The position numbers and the translations under genes were made by a program. The notes beneath the pieces were generated by a model. The model was not told the DNA's origin and did no database searches. It worked only from the letters and a program-made list of their open reading frames with translations. Of a DNA stretch of 64,000 bases, positions 27,673-37,563 are shown in pieces. Each line of letters opens with the position of its first letter. Position 1 is the first letter of the stretch. Origin of the DNA: Bacteroidetes bacterium HGW-Bacteroidetes-4. Its GTDB lineage: Bacteria; Bacteroidota; Bacteroidia; Bacteroidales; SZUA-534. Location of the stretch: contig PHDD01000014.1 in the NCBI GenBank assembly GCA_002840905.1, forward strand, positions 42,587 through 106,586. The letters are read 5' to 3'.

Positions 27673-29352
27673 TTAAAAATACAAATATCGTTTAATTTTT
27701 TTGGTGGCAGTTTTCTGGAAAGGTTCCGGATATGGAATCAACATTTGAATTCGGGAAACTTTGTTGACTCTGGTATTCACGTAGTGTTGCAATTCACGAG
27801 ATAAATCTTCGATTACTACATCTACTTTTTTTGATAGTTCTTCAAACTTATCATCCACTTTTTGACTAAAATCGGCACGCATCTCTCGCACCTTTTGCTC
27901 CAATTCCTCACGATTAAAATGAACCATGGCTACCAGTTTCCCTTTCTTTTCAACCACAATGGATTCCACCACGTGACGGAAATTATTTATCACCGATTCT
28001 ATTTCTTCAGGATAGATATTTTCTCCATTAGACCCCACAATCATATTTTTAAGTCGCCCTTTATGGCTTAACCATCCATCTTTATCGAACACTCCTAAAT
28101 CGCCAGTTTTAAACCAGCCGTCTTCGGTAAGCACTTCGCGGGTCCGTTCTTCGTTTTTATAGTAGCCCAACATTACGTTTGGCCCTTTGGCCCAGATTTC
28201 ACCTTCGCCAGTATGAGGATCGGGATTATTGATTATTACTTCACAATCGACTACTTTGGGGCCGATAGCCTGGAAACGGGTAAACTGAGGATTGGCTCCG
28301 GCTAGCAAGGGAGCCGTTTCAGTAAGTCCGTAACCAATAGCATAAGGAAATTTAGCATCGCGTAAGAACTGTTCTACCACACCATCGAGTTTGGAACCGC
28401 CAATTCCGAAGAATTTCAGGTGACCTCCAAAAGTCTGGTAAAGTTTTTTCCCGGCAAGGTAATAAAGTAGTTTGCGCGTTGGTTTAAAACCATGCAAAAT
28501 ACGGGTAATTGCTTTCTTTTTAATCTGGGGCAATACGCTGTTGCGATACACTTTTTCAATAATCATAGGTACCGTAAGCATAAACTCGGGCTTAACCAGC
28601 TTTAAAGCAGGTAAAAGCACACTAGGTGTTGGTGGTTTTCGCAGGTAAGTTACACTTGCCCCATTTAAAATGGGAAGAATTAAGCCGATGGTATTTTCGT
28701 AAGTATGCGATAAGGGCAAAACCGACAAGAACTTATCACTTGGTTCAATTGGTTGTACCATGCCCGATTGGTATGCATTGTAAATAATGTTTTTTTGCGA
28801 GAGCATCACCCCTTTTGAATCGCCTGTAGTACCCGAAGTGTACAAAAGAACAGACAACTCATCGGGATTGGGATGATAGGTATTGCTGCTTTTTGCCTGT
28901 GGCTGATAATTTATACTTTTATCACCCTCTAATATTTCAAAAGAATCGAGTCGAACTATAGTATGTACAAAATCCATTTTTACCTCACTCAGCTTGTATT
29001 CCAGGCTTTCTGAAACAAAAATGGCTTTCGATTCAGAATGTTGCAACACGTTTTCCAATTCAAAGGCATTAAAATCGGGTAAAACAGGAACCGCAACAAC
29101 TCCCATGCATTGCATGGCAAAATACATTACTCCCCAGTTGGGCATATTTTGGCTGTAAATTACGGCTTTATCGCCGGGTTGCAATCCCAGTTTTTCCATA
29201 AAAACAATTGTAGCCTGAATTGCCTGCCCTAATTCAGCGTAAGTAAGTGGCCTCTCGCCCACAAAACTTAATGCAGCATTATTTCCGAATTTAGCTACCA
29301 CATCGGGTATAACCGATGCGAAGCTTTGATTTTTGTATGCTTCCATATCCAA
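27673..29352 (-). CDS. Long-chain fatty acid--CoA ligase / AMP-dependent synthetase
   Basis: 559 residues. The ANL superfamily motifs are in order: LLYTSGTTGDSKGVMLSQKN (P-loop-like, about 170-190), IGYGLTETAPL, GEIWAKGPNVMLGYY, DGWFKTGDLG and the lysine hinge region SHKGRLKNMIVGSNGENIYPEEIE. The family activates fatty acids to acyl-AMP and then acyl-CoA in the cytoplasm. The C-terminal part carries an extended charged stretch (EELEQKVREMRADF ... VDVVIEDLSREL) before the final KKIKRY lysine region, in the manner of FadD15/AAE-type enzymes that feed lipid synthesis. It is monocistronic by layout, with a candidate -7 box just upstream. Substrate chain length is not readable. Confidence 0.9.
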   Translation of the reverse strand: MDMEAYKNQSFASVIPDVVAKFGNNAALSFVGERPLTYAELGQAIQATIVFMEKLGLQPGDKAVIYSQNMPNWGVMYFAMQCMGVVAVPVLPDFNAFELENVLQHSESKAIFVSESLEYKLSEVKMDFVHTIVRLDSFEILEGDKSINYQPQAKSSNTYHPNPDELSVLLYTSGTTGDSKGVMLSQKNIIYNAYQSGMVQPIEPSDKFLSVLPLSHTYENTIGLILPILNGASVTYLRKPPTPSVLLPALKLVKPEFMLTVPMIIEKVYRNSVLPQIKKKAITRILHGFKPTRKLLYYLAGKKLYQTFGGHLKFFGIGGSKLDGVVEQFLRDAKFPYAIGYGLTETAPLLAGANPQFTRFQAIGPKVVDCEVIINNPDPHTGEGEIWAKGPNVMLGYYKNEERTREVLTEDGWFKTGDLGVFDKDGWLSHKGRLKNMIVGSNGENIYPEEIESVINNFRHVVESIVVEKKGKLVAMVHFNREELEQKVREMRADFSQKVDDKFEELSKKVDVVIEDLSRELQHYVNTRVNKVSRIQMLIPYPEPFQKTATKKIKRYLYF

Positions 29353-29365
29353 ATAATTCTGCAGG

Positions 29366-29373
29366 CAAAGGTA
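29366..29373 (-). promoter_or_regulatory. Candidate -7 box TACCTTTG for the acyl-CoA ligase
   Basis: Exact TAnnTTTG match on the minus strand, only 13 bp before the start codon at 29352, implying a very short leader. Confidence 0.4.
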
Positions 29374-29448
29374 ATGATTAAAATGAAAATATGTAGAATT
29401 GTTAATATTTTGATTTGAATCCAGTTAAATAATTCAATAAAGAAAAAA

Positions 29449-29480
29449 AAGCACTTACCCAATGTATTGGGTAAGTGCTT
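29449..29480 (-). terminator. Terminator of the DUF3078 gene
   Basis: A 14-bp perfect stem (AAGCACTTACCCAA / TTGGGTAAGTGCTT) with a TGTA loop, followed on the minus strand by eight T. It lies 40 bp past the DUF3078 stop. Confidence 0.9.
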
Positions 29481-29520
29481 TAGAATAAATAAAAAACCTT
29501 AAAAAAATAAACCTGAGTAT

Positions 29521-30507
29521 TTAAAATTTATAAGAGAAACCTACAGCCAGAATTTCCTTAAACTGTATGCGGTCTTTAATTTCGCCGGGTTCTATGATAT
29601 TGTTATTGTTTTCATCTTTCTTAATCTTAATATCGTAATCGTACAATAAGTGCGTATTAATATTCACAGTTATGTATTTATTTACTTTAAGTGCAATTTG
29701 AGTTTCCCAGCTAACATCTATGCGTTGAGGATCTTTCAGGTAATTGGTAAATAAGTCAATTTTAGTTGTAAAGGCAACATCTTTAAGCAGTTCCTGTTTA
29801 AAATCGTTTTTAGAATAAATGGCTCGCAGGTAAGCTCCAAACTCACTTTTACTCTTGGCTCCGTGTTCAAGTAAAATATTGTTACCATCGTACACCGCAG
29901 GATCGACACCAAAAGCACCTGCATCGGCCAGGTTCTGATCATTAACTACGGTTAGCTTTCCGGTTAATGGAGCAATAAAAGCACTAAAATAGGCATTGGG
30001 TTTATAGTCCATACCCACAGCACCTAATAAGTAGGCCGGAGCCAAAAAATTTGAGATAGTAGCAGTGTCTGCACTATTGTAATCTTTACCCACGGTCATT
30101 TGGGTTTTGAAATTCAGCAAAGCAGAATAATACCAGCCTTTTCCGGCTTTCTGACCGTATTTTGATAACAAATCAATCTTATCGTCGGTTTTTATAAAAT
30201 CAGTTCCCTTGCCTTGACGCATCAGGCCATAACCTATGTCGAGTGAATTATCCCAAACCGACTTGTTTATTGCGTAATTGGCAATCAAACTCACTACACC
30301 TCCTACAGCTACCGAGTTTTGACCCCCCGCCGACCAGTTGGTTAACGAAGTTTGCGCCAGATTAATACCTATAACAGCACCTTTTTTCCATCCTTCTATG
30401 GTATCAATTTTTTGTGTACGTAACGCAGCTTCCGGTTCAGTTACCTGCGACATAACCGGCACCATATAAGCTATCAATGCTAAAAGAAGAGTTACTTTTG
30501 TTCTCAT
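29521..30507 (-). CDS. DUF3078 outer-membrane-type protein
   Basis: 328 residues with a signal peptide (LLLALIAYMVPVMSQ). The family signature region GWKKGAVIGINLAQTSLTNWSAGG is at about 39-62 (cited as GAVIGINLAQTSLTNWSAGG). The remainder alternates polar and apolar residues as in outer-membrane beta-strands and ends in an aromatic residue (AVGFSYKF), typical of a barrel. No function is established for DUF3078 that I can name. It is divergent from the RND efflux operon and has its own terminator. I infer an outer-membrane beta-barrel. Confidence 0.85.
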   Translation of the reverse strand: MRTKVTLLLALIAYMVPVMSQVTEPEAALRTQKIDTIEGWKKGAVIGINLAQTSLTNWSAGGQNSVAVGGVVSLIANYAINKSVWDNSLDIGYGLMRQGKGTDFIKTDDKIDLLSKYGQKAGKGWYYSALLNFKTQMTVGKDYNSADTATISNFLAPAYLLGAVGMDYKPNAYFSAFIAPLTGKLTVVNDQNLADAGAFGVDPAVYDGNNILLEHGAKSKSEFGAYLRAIYSKNDFKQELLKDVAFTTKIDLFTNYLKDPQRIDVSWETQIALKVNKYITVNINTHLLYDYDIKIKKDENNNNIIEPGEIKDRIQFKEILAVGFSYKF

Positions 30508-30699
30508 GGTAATAAATTTTAGTTGTTAAAATTTGGATATGACAAGTACCGTCTTTTTTCTGTAATCTCAAAGAAGAATTTATGCTACAGGAAATGTTTT
30601 TCATTTCAGTATCAAAATTTATCATTTTGGAAAAAAATTGCCCGACCACACGAAAAAAAAACACGTCTTTTGCTCAATCACTCATTAAAAAGCAAAAAA

Positions 30700-31767
30700 A
30701 TGAAGCATGTAAATTGGATTATCGTGGTAGTAATCATCGTTATATTTTCAGGATGTAACCAATTAGAAGAGCATTCAGAAAAGGTAATTCCAAAAGTAAA
30801 AACCCAAAAAGTAAGCGTCACCTCCAAAAAAATTCAACACGAGTTCCCGGGTCTGTTAAAAGAATCCCGAAATGTAAATCTTGCTTTTCGTGTAGCTGGA
30901 CCTGTTCAATCGATAAAGATTAAGGAGGGCGATTTTGTGCAAAAAGGGCAACTCATTGCCACCATCGATCCACGCGATTACCAGGTACAGTATAATGTTG
31001 CCAAAGCCGAATACGATAAAGTAATAACTGAAACGCAACGCGTAAAACAACTTTATCAGAAACAAAGTGTCACCGATGTTGACTATCAAAAAGCCCTGGC
31101 AGGTGAAAAAATGATTAGCGAAAAACTTAATCATGCCACAAACCAGCTCAACGATACCAAGCTCATAGCTCCGTTTTCGGGTTATATTCAAAAAATAAAT
31201 TTTGAGGTCGGTGAACTCATCAATACCGGAATGCCTCTGGCAACACTTATTGATATTAATTCCTTTGTGGTAGAATGCGATGTTCCGGCTTCGGTGCTAG
31301 CCCAAATAAATAATGAAACCCAATATCAGGTTCAAAGCAATCTTCTCAATCAGGCCCCAGTAAAGGTAACCCTGATAAATTACTTGAAAAAAGCCAATTC
31401 AAGCCAACTATACCGTTTTCAGTTCGAATTATCGAAAAATGAATTAACCCGGGTACAAGCAGGAATAACTGTTACCGTTCTGATAAATTGCCAATGCAAA
31501 AATGAGCAACAACTTTCGGTCCCTGTTGAAGCGGTATTTAACAGAAACAGTAAACCCCAGGTGTGGGTTTACAACACCGAAACTTCGACCATTCAGGCCC
31601 ACGAGGTAAAAACCGGGGCATTGCTTCAGAATGGCTATATTGAGATTCAGAAAGGACTTAAACCCGAAGATACCGTTGTTGTGGCCGGAGTAAATAATCT
31701 TAACCACAACGATACAGTAAAGGTGATTCAGCCAATATCTGAAACTAACCAGGGAGGGCTCTTGTAA
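30700..31767 (+). CDS. RND efflux periplasmic adaptor (membrane fusion protein), lipoprotein
   Basis: 355 residues from the ATG at 30700. This start is chosen because it gives a lipoprotein signal (IIVVVIIVIFSGC, lipobox cysteine near residue 19); the longer frame from 30523 adds 59 unlikely residues. Visible parts: a lipoyl/barrel-sandwich half (VAGPVQSIKIKEGDFVQKGQLIATIDPRDYQ), an alpha-hairpin (about 80-125), the second half (LIAPFSGYIQKINFEVGELI) and beta-barrel and proximal domains. It links an inner-membrane RND pump to an outer-membrane channel. Its stop codon overlaps the pump start by 1 bp, so the three efflux genes are translationally coupled. Confidence 0.9.
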   Translation: MKHVNWIIVVVIIVIFSGCNQLEEHSEKVIPKVKTQKVSVTSKKIQHEFPGLLKESRNVNLAFRVAGPVQSIKIKEGDFVQKGQLIATIDPRDYQVQYNVAKAEYDKVITETQRVKQLYQKQSVTDVDYQKALAGEKMISEKLNHATNQLNDTKLIAPFSGYIQKINFEVGELINTGMPLATLIDINSFVVECDVPASVLAQINNETQYQVQSNLLNQAPVKVTLINYLKKANSSQLYRFQFELSKNELTRVQAGITVTVLINCQCKNEQQLSVPVEAVFNRNSKPQVWVYNTETSTIQAHEVKTGALLQNGYIEIQKGLKPEDTVVVAGVNNLNHNDTVKVIQPISETNQGGLL

Positions 31768-34700
31768 TGCATTTGTCGGAACTTATTTTTAAAAAGAAAA
31801 ATATTTTCTTCTTTTTAATGATATGCATCATTGCCGGTGGAATCATGTCGTACCAAAGCATCAGTAAACTTGAAGACCCTGAAATTGTGGTGATGTTAGC
31901 CAAAGTGGTTACGGTTTATCCGGGCGCATCGGCACACGAAGTTGAAATGCAAGTAACCAATGTGCTGGAAGATGCTATTAGCGAACTGGCCGATATTGAA
32001 AGCATTAAATCGCAATCGGCAGCCAATGTTTCGGTGATCGATGTGGAACTAAAAATGACCGTTCCCCAAAAAGAAATTCCGCAACGTTGGGAGTTTCTTC
32101 GCCGAAAAATTCAAAGCGCCCTTCCAAAACTGCCCCCGGGTGCTCAAACACCAATGGTACTCGATGATATTGGCGATGTGTACGGAATGTTCTACGCCAT
32201 GACAGCCGAAGGGTATTCGTATAAGGAAATGGCCGACCGGGCCGACTTTATGAAACGCGCTTTTCTTACCATCGACGGCGTACGTAAAGTATCAATTTAT
32301 GGCTTGCAACAATCGACCATTGATATTATTTTAACCCCTGAAAAAATGGCCCAATTGGGTATTATGCCCATTCAGGTAATGGCTGCCATTAACGATAACA
32401 ACTCCCCGGTTTATGGAGGTGTGTATAATGCCGGTGAAAACCAGCTCAGGGTTTCAGTGAGCGACAAAATAAAACAACCTTCCGATTTAGAAAACCTGCT
32501 CATTAAAGGATCGAATCAGGAGTTAATAAAACTTGGTGATTTGGCTACCCTGAGAATGGGTTATAACGACCCGCTACGAAATACCTTACATATAAATAAC
32601 CAAAAAGCACTGGGCATTTCCCTGTCGATGGAAAGCGGTGAAAACATTATAGAACTGGGTAAACGTGTCGATAAAAAACTGGCCGAACTGGAAAAGGAAA
32701 TGCCTAATGGATTCAAATTCACAAAGGTGTTTTTCCAGCCCGAAAAAGTTGAACATGCCATAAACAGTTTTCTGCTGAACCTGCTAATGTCGGTAGCCAT
32801 TGTTATTTTGGTTTTAATGCTTACCATGGGACTCCGAAGCGGAATAATTATTGGCGTTGGCCTTTTACTCACAATTTTAGCAACATTCCCCTTTCTTTCG
32901 ATGGCAGGCGGAACCCTGCAACGCATTTCACTGGGGGCTTTTATTGTAGCTATGGGAATGCTGGTTGATAATGCCATTGTTGTAATCGATGGCATTTTGG
33001 TAAATCTGAATAAACGAAAACGCAACAAGCAGGTTTTTGTAAATCCACCCAAACGAACCGCATGGCCCTTATTGGGAGCAACACTTATTGCCATCGCAGC
33101 ATTTTTGCCGGCCGTGTTATCGCAAGATACGGCCGGAACTTATGTACACGACTTATTTTTGGTTTTATGTATTTCATTATTCATTAGCTGGATTCTGGCA
33201 CTCACGCAGGTTCCTTTGTTTTCGGCTATCTTTTTAAAGACAGGCAAAATAAACAAACAAAATAATTCTTACGATGGATTTATGTTTAAAGCCGTGCGCC
33301 GGATTCTTTCCTCCTTATTAGAGCACAAAGTTCCTACCATAGCTTTGGCTACACTATTGTTATTTGCAGCAGCTTTTGGATTCACCAGAGTGAAACAAAC
33401 CTTTTTCCCCGATTTTAATTACAACCAGGCTTACATTGAATACAAACTTCCGTATGGAACCACGCCTGATAAGGTTCGGAAAGATTTGGACTCCATCACC
33501 CGGCATTTTTTATCATTTAACGAAGTAAAAATGGTGGTTACCAGTCAGGGAATGTCTCCAACCCGCTATTGCCTTGTACGCTCTTTGGGCGAAGTAGCCG
33601 ATAACTATGGAGAACTTATTGTCGATTTTGCCGATTATGAAACCATGATTCGGATGAAACCACAATTCGAAAAATACCTTCGAAACAATTATCCTGATGC
33701 GTACACCCGCATCCGTAAATACAATCTGTCGGTAAAATCGTCTCACCTGGTCGAAGTCGAGTTTTCAGGTCCCGACCCGGCTATATTACGCAAACTAAGC
33801 ACTCAGGTTCAGGAGATTATGCATAGCAGCCCTTATGCCGACCAAAACACCATTGCCGACAACTGGGAACCTATGGGCAAAATGCTTCAGGCCCAATACT
33901 ACCAAGAAGCAGCCCGAAGAAACGGAACCATGCGATCCGATATCAGCAATGCGTTACTGGCAGCAACGGAAGGGCTACCTTTGGGAACGATTTACGACGG
34001 AGAAAACCCGGTTGAAATGCGTTTAAAGCTCAGAAAATCTGATTATTCACCACTGCAAAAACTCGATCACATTCCGGTTTGGAACATGATTCCTAATATT
34101 AATGCAGTAAACGAAGAACAAATTCAAAACCTAATGTACGGGGTAACATCGTTTGACGAAGTTAAAAGTGAAGTCATCCGTTCGGTACCTCTCAGCGCGG
34201 TAACTCACGGCGTTTCCATGCAATGGGAAGAACAGGTAGTGCACCGCACCGGGGGAAACCGGACCATTCAGGCCGAATGCGACCCTATTGACGGCTACAG
34301 CCCGGCACTTCTTCGATCAGACATTCAAAAGTCGGTTGAAAACCTGCCGCTTCCCGAAGGATACACCATGAAATGGATGGGCGAATACGAATTACAAAGT
34401 ACAGCTTTGCATAACATCTTTCGCTTTTTACCCATTTCGCTCATGATAATTATTTTTATTCTGATTCTGCTTTTTAACGATTATAAACGGCCAATCATTG
34501 TACTGTTAACCATACCCATGGCCATTATCGGAATTGTACCTGCACTTATATTAACAGGGAAACCGTTTACCTTTATCGCAATAATAGGAACCTTTGGATT
34601 AATAGGTATGCTTATTAAAAATGCCATTGTATTGCTCGACGAAATCGACAAACAAATAAAAGAAGGCAACCGCCCTTATCAGGCAATAATTGATGCTACC

Positions 34701-34919
34701 ATTATGCGAACTCGTCCGGTAATAATGGCTTCGTTTACAACTATTTTAGGTATGGTCCCCCTGTTAACCGATCCTATGTATAGCAGTATGGCGGTAGCTA
34801 TCATTAGTGGTTTACTCATTGGAACCGTAATTACACTCATTTTTATTCCTATTCTTTATGCTGTATTTTATGGCATTAAGAACGATTCGTTTAACCCTAC
34901 AAATAAGGCTATATTATGA
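31767..34919 (+). CDS. RND-family efflux permease (AcrB-like)
   Basis: 1050 residues, the normal RND length. Helix 1 follows a short basic N-terminus (LIFKKKNIFFFLMICIIAGG). Periplasmic porter regions precede helices 2-6 (about 330-480), and the second half repeats the arrangement (helices at about 540 and 880-1030). RND motifs include GMLVDNAIVVIDGILVN (helix 4, Asp in the proton relay) and GTFGLIGMLIKNAIVLLDEID. It forms an inner-membrane trimer driving proton-coupled export through the adaptor and TolC-like protein. The N-terminal sequence is closer to the acriflavine/HAE-type than to the CusA metal group as far as I can judge. The substrate is unknown. Confidence 0.92.
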   Translation: MHLSELIFKKKNIFFFLMICIIAGGIMSYQSISKLEDPEIVVMLAKVVTVYPGASAHEVEMQVTNVLEDAISELADIESIKSQSAANVSVIDVELKMTVPQKEIPQRWEFLRRKIQSALPKLPPGAQTPMVLDDIGDVYGMFYAMTAEGYSYKEMADRADFMKRAFLTIDGVRKVSIYGLQQSTIDIILTPEKMAQLGIMPIQVMAAINDNNSPVYGGVYNAGENQLRVSVSDKIKQPSDLENLLIKGSNQELIKLGDLATLRMGYNDPLRNTLHINNQKALGISLSMESGENIIELGKRVDKKLAELEKEMPNGFKFTKVFFQPEKVEHAINSFLLNLLMSVAIVILVLMLTMGLRSGIIIGVGLLLTILATFPFLSMAGGTLQRISLGAFIVAMGMLVDNAIVVIDGILVNLNKRKRNKQVFVNPPKRTAWPLLGATLIAIAAFLPAVLSQDTAGTYVHDLFLVLCISLFISWILALTQVPLFSAIFLKTGKINKQNNSYDGFMFKAVRRILSSLLEHKVPTIALATLLLFAAAFGFTRVKQTFFPDFNYNQAYIEYKLPYGTTPDKVRKDLDSITRHFLSFNEVKMVVTSQGMSPTRYCLVRSLGEVADNYGELIVDFADYETMIRMKPQFEKYLRNNYPDAYTRIRKYNLSVKSSHLVEVEFSGPDPAILRKLSTQVQEIMHSSPYADQNTIADNWEPMGKMLQAQYYQEAARRNGTMRSDISNALLAATEGLPLGTIYDGENPVEMRLKLRKSDYSPLQKLDHIPVWNMIPNINAVNEEQIQNLMYGVTSFDEVKSEVIRSVPLSAVTHGVSMQWEEQVVHRTGGNRTIQAECDPIDGYSPALLRSDIQKSVENLPLPEGYTMKWMGEYELQSTALHNIFRFLPISLMIIIFILILLFNDYKRPIIVLLTIPMAIIGIVPALILTGKPFTFIAIIGTFGLIGMLIKNAIVLLDEIDKQIKEGNRPYQAIIDATIMRTRPVIMASFTTILGMVPLLTDPMYSSMAVAIISGLLIGTVITLIFIPILYAVFYGIKNDSFNPTNKAIL

Positions 34920-36337
34920 TGAAAATAAAAATAAAAACGACGCTGTTAATACTCACTTACTTAATGGCATCCGGGAAACTAGCGGCTCAGCCCGAAGTAT
35001 CGCTGCAACAATGTCGTAAAATGGCTTTAAAAAACAGCGAGAACCTGCAAATAGCTGATAAAACACTGGAAAAAGCACAGGCAGAAAAAGCCGCCGCCCG
35101 ATCCTGGTACCTGCCTTCAGTTTCTGGCTCGGCAACACTCGTTTACCTGCAAAAAGATTTTTCGGCCGATATGTATTTGCCCACTTATACCCCAAACCTT
35201 ACTACAGGCGAACTGGAACCCAACCTGTACATACACCCCGATTTAGGAATGCCCATAACTGGGGCCGATGGGAATCCGGTTTTTAACATGTATGCCTACA
35301 TGCCTGTAGCATTGAGTTTAAAAGGAGCTTACCTGGCGGGCATTAACCTTGAACAGGCGCTTTTTGCCGGTGGAAAAATTAAAGCTGCCAACCAAATGGC
35401 AAAATTGGGCGAAACCATGGCACAAACTAACCTGGAACTGGTTCAACTAAACACCATTTTAGAAGTTGACCAAATTTATTGGCTATTTGTGTCAGTGGGC
35501 GAAAAGGTAAAAATAGCTGAATTGGCCGTGCAACTTCTCGACAGTTTGGTACAACGCGTTAACAACAGCTATACTACGGGTATGGTACAATACAACGAAC
35601 TCTTAAAAGTTCAGGTGCAATACAACCAGGCGGTGCTCGATTTGCAAAAGGCCAACAGCGGGCTGTCATTAACCCGCATGGGACTTTGCCGAATTATTGG
35701 GCTCCCTTTAAACACGCCGCTGGTTGCTACCGATACTACTATTGTTTGTACTCCAAAGCTAATTGGCGAAATGGGATCCGTAGATGTCACTCAGCTTCCC
35801 GAATACCGGCTTATGGATAAGCAGGTTAAACTCAACGAAGAACAAATTAAACTTGCCCGGGCCGACTTTCTACCTACACTGGGCCTAAGCGCCGGATATT
35901 CAAGAATTGGCAGGATTGAATTTTCGGGAAGCGAACTTGCCAACAACAACCTAAGTCTTATTGGTTCGTTAAAAATACCCCTGTTTCATTGGGGCGAAGG
36001 CAAAAATAAAATTGCATCGGCAAAAATAAACCGCGACATGACAGCACTGGAAATGCAAAAAAATATGCAACTACTGCAATTACAGATTGAACAGTCGGGG
36101 TTGAACCTTCAGGATGCTTTTTTGCGAATTGAAATGGCAGAAACCGCATTAAAACAAGCCGATGAAAACCTGCGCCTGAGTAAAAACAACTATGCTGCGG
36201 GTGCTGAATTAATTACCGATTTACTGTTGGCACAAACTCATTGGCAGCAAGCTCACAGTCAGCTTATTGAAGCAAAAACCGATTATAAATTTAAAGAAAC
36301 ACAGCACTTAAAGGCTATTGGAAAAATGCCTGAATAA
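34916..36337 (+). CDS. TolC-family outer-membrane efflux channel
   Basis: 473 residues, signal peptide MKIKIKTTLLILTYLMASGKLAAQ (cited as TTLLILTYLMASGKLAAQ). Two copies of the outer-membrane efflux protein repeat are visible: the first around LQQCRKMALKNSENLQIADKTLEK, the second around DKQVKLNEEQIKLARADFLPTLGLSAGYS (both cited as landmarks, trimmed: LQQCRKMALKNSENLQI; IKLARADFLPTLGLSAGY). Coiled-coil-like helices lie between. It overlaps the pump stop by 4 bp (ATGA). It completes the tripartite pump. The family is exported across the outer membrane as a trimeric channel. Confidence 0.92.
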   Translation: MMKIKIKTTLLILTYLMASGKLAAQPEVSLQQCRKMALKNSENLQIADKTLEKAQAEKAAARSWYLPSVSGSATLVYLQKDFSADMYLPTYTPNLTTGELEPNLYIHPDLGMPITGADGNPVFNMYAYMPVALSLKGAYLAGINLEQALFAGGKIKAANQMAKLGETMAQTNLELVQLNTILEVDQIYWLFVSVGEKVKIAELAVQLLDSLVQRVNNSYTTGMVQYNELLKVQVQYNQAVLDLQKANSGLSLTRMGLCRIIGLPLNTPLVATDTTIVCTPKLIGEMGSVDVTQLPEYRLMDKQVKLNEEQIKLARADFLPTLGLSAGYSRIGRIEFSGSELANNNLSLIGSLKIPLFHWGEGKNKIASAKINRDMTALEMQKNMQLLQLQIEQSGLNLQDAFLRIEMAETALKQADENLRLSKNNYAAGAELITDLLLAQTHWQQAHSQLIEAKTDYKFKETQHLKAIGKMPE

Positions 36338-36523
36338 TTTTGGTTAATACCGGGTTTGAATTGTTGGCTTTTAAAAAGCCAGGGTTCAAACCCTTTTTAC
36401 AACAAAGGATTAACTGAACTTTTGGCTGTTTTGAATCGAAGAATCATGAGCAAACAATTTCGTATATTTAAACGCTTTTCGGATGCCTTTAAATCCAGAA
36501 AAGTTTGTTTAAATTATAAATCA

Positions 36524-37561
36524 ATGAACGAAAATAAACTGCATTTCCTCAGTCGTCTTTCAACATACAATGTAAAAAACACCCTGATACGTATTCTTCT
36601 GGTCGGACTTACCGGAGCTTTCTTTTTGGTGCTTGCAACCAACGTAACTTCCAAAATGGAACTGCACATTCCTTTCAAAATTTACATGCAGGTAATACTT
36701 ACGTTTATTATTCTGGCCGAAGTAAATGTTTTATTCGATAATCTGGCCGAACGATTTTTCCCTATTCCTGAAAAAATAAAAACCCGTGTATTAATTCATA
36801 TTTTTATTAGTTTAACCCTGGGCCTTCTAGCCATTGCTTATTTTGATCGCATCAGCATTTTCGAAAACCTGCTCAAACAGCGAATTGTTTGGCTGCTCAT
36901 TGTTTTGGGACTTATATTCATTTTTATACTCATTATGGTTTCCATCAGCCTGCGTATAGTAGAAAAGTGGATTTGGAGTTTGAAAGAGATTGACTGGCTA
37001 AAGCAAGCCAAACTAAAAAGCGATTACAGCTCGTTACAAGACCAGTTGAATCCGCATTTTTTATTCAATAACCTGAGTGTATTAAAGTCGATGATAACCT
37101 TTGACCCGCAAGCTGCGGTTAAATTTACACAGAATTTTACCGATGTTTACCGATACGTGCTGCAAAGCAATGGCAAAACTACTGTAAAACTCAGCGACGA
37201 AGTAGATTTTATTCAGGCTTATCTCGACATTTATAAAGAACGTTTTGGTGATACCCTACTGATTAATCTGAATATTAATCCACAAATGCTCCATCGCGAA
37301 ATTCCACCTTTAGCCCTTCAATTGCTGGTCGAAAACGCCATAAAACATAATGTTGCCAGCAAAAAAAATCCATTGCAGATTGATATTGATGCCGACAACT
37401 TTTTGCTTACGGTAAAAAATAACATCAACCCCAAAGAAACCACTTACAGCACACAAAAAGGGCTGTCGAACCTGGCCATGCGCTACCGGCTTATCACCGA
37501 CCGGGGTATAGCGGTAAACAATTCCGGAACATTTTTTACCGTAACTTTACCCTTATTGTAA
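36524..37561 (+). CDS. LytS-type sensor histidine kinase
   Basis: 345 residues from the ATG at 36524; upstream in-frame candidates (36446 ATG, 36356 TTG) are possible but lie in sequence without protein-like character. Four hydrophobic segments span about 20-140. The His_kinase (PF06580) block DQLNPHFLFNNLSVLKSMI carries the phospho-accepting histidine. An HATPase region follows: LALQLLVENAIKHN (N box) and KGLSNLAMRYRLI. The cognate LytTR regulator starts 2 bp after its stop. It follows the efflux operon by 186 bp, so it may regulate the pump, but no binding site is visible. Membrane-bound; the signal is unknown. Confidence 0.88.
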   Translation: MNENKLHFLSRLSTYNVKNTLIRILLVGLTGAFFLVLATNVTSKMELHIPFKIYMQVILTFIILAEVNVLFDNLAERFFPIPEKIKTRVLIHIFISLTLGLLAIAYFDRISIFENLLKQRIVWLLIVLGLIFIFILIMVSISLRIVEKWIWSLKEIDWLKQAKLKSDYSSLQDQLNPHFLFNNLSVLKSMITFDPQAAVKFTQNFTDVYRYVLQSNGKTTVKLSDEVDFIQAYLDIYKERFGDTLLINLNINPQMLHREIPPLALQLLVENAIKHNVASKKNPLQIDIDADNFLLTVKNNINPKETTYSTQKGLSNLAMRYRLITDRGIAVNNSGTFFTVTLPLL

Positions 37562-37563
37562 TT

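Noticed and set aside
32561..33094. 177-codon frame opposite the RND permease
   Set aside because: Antisense shadow of helices 2-6 of the pump; no independent start or family match.
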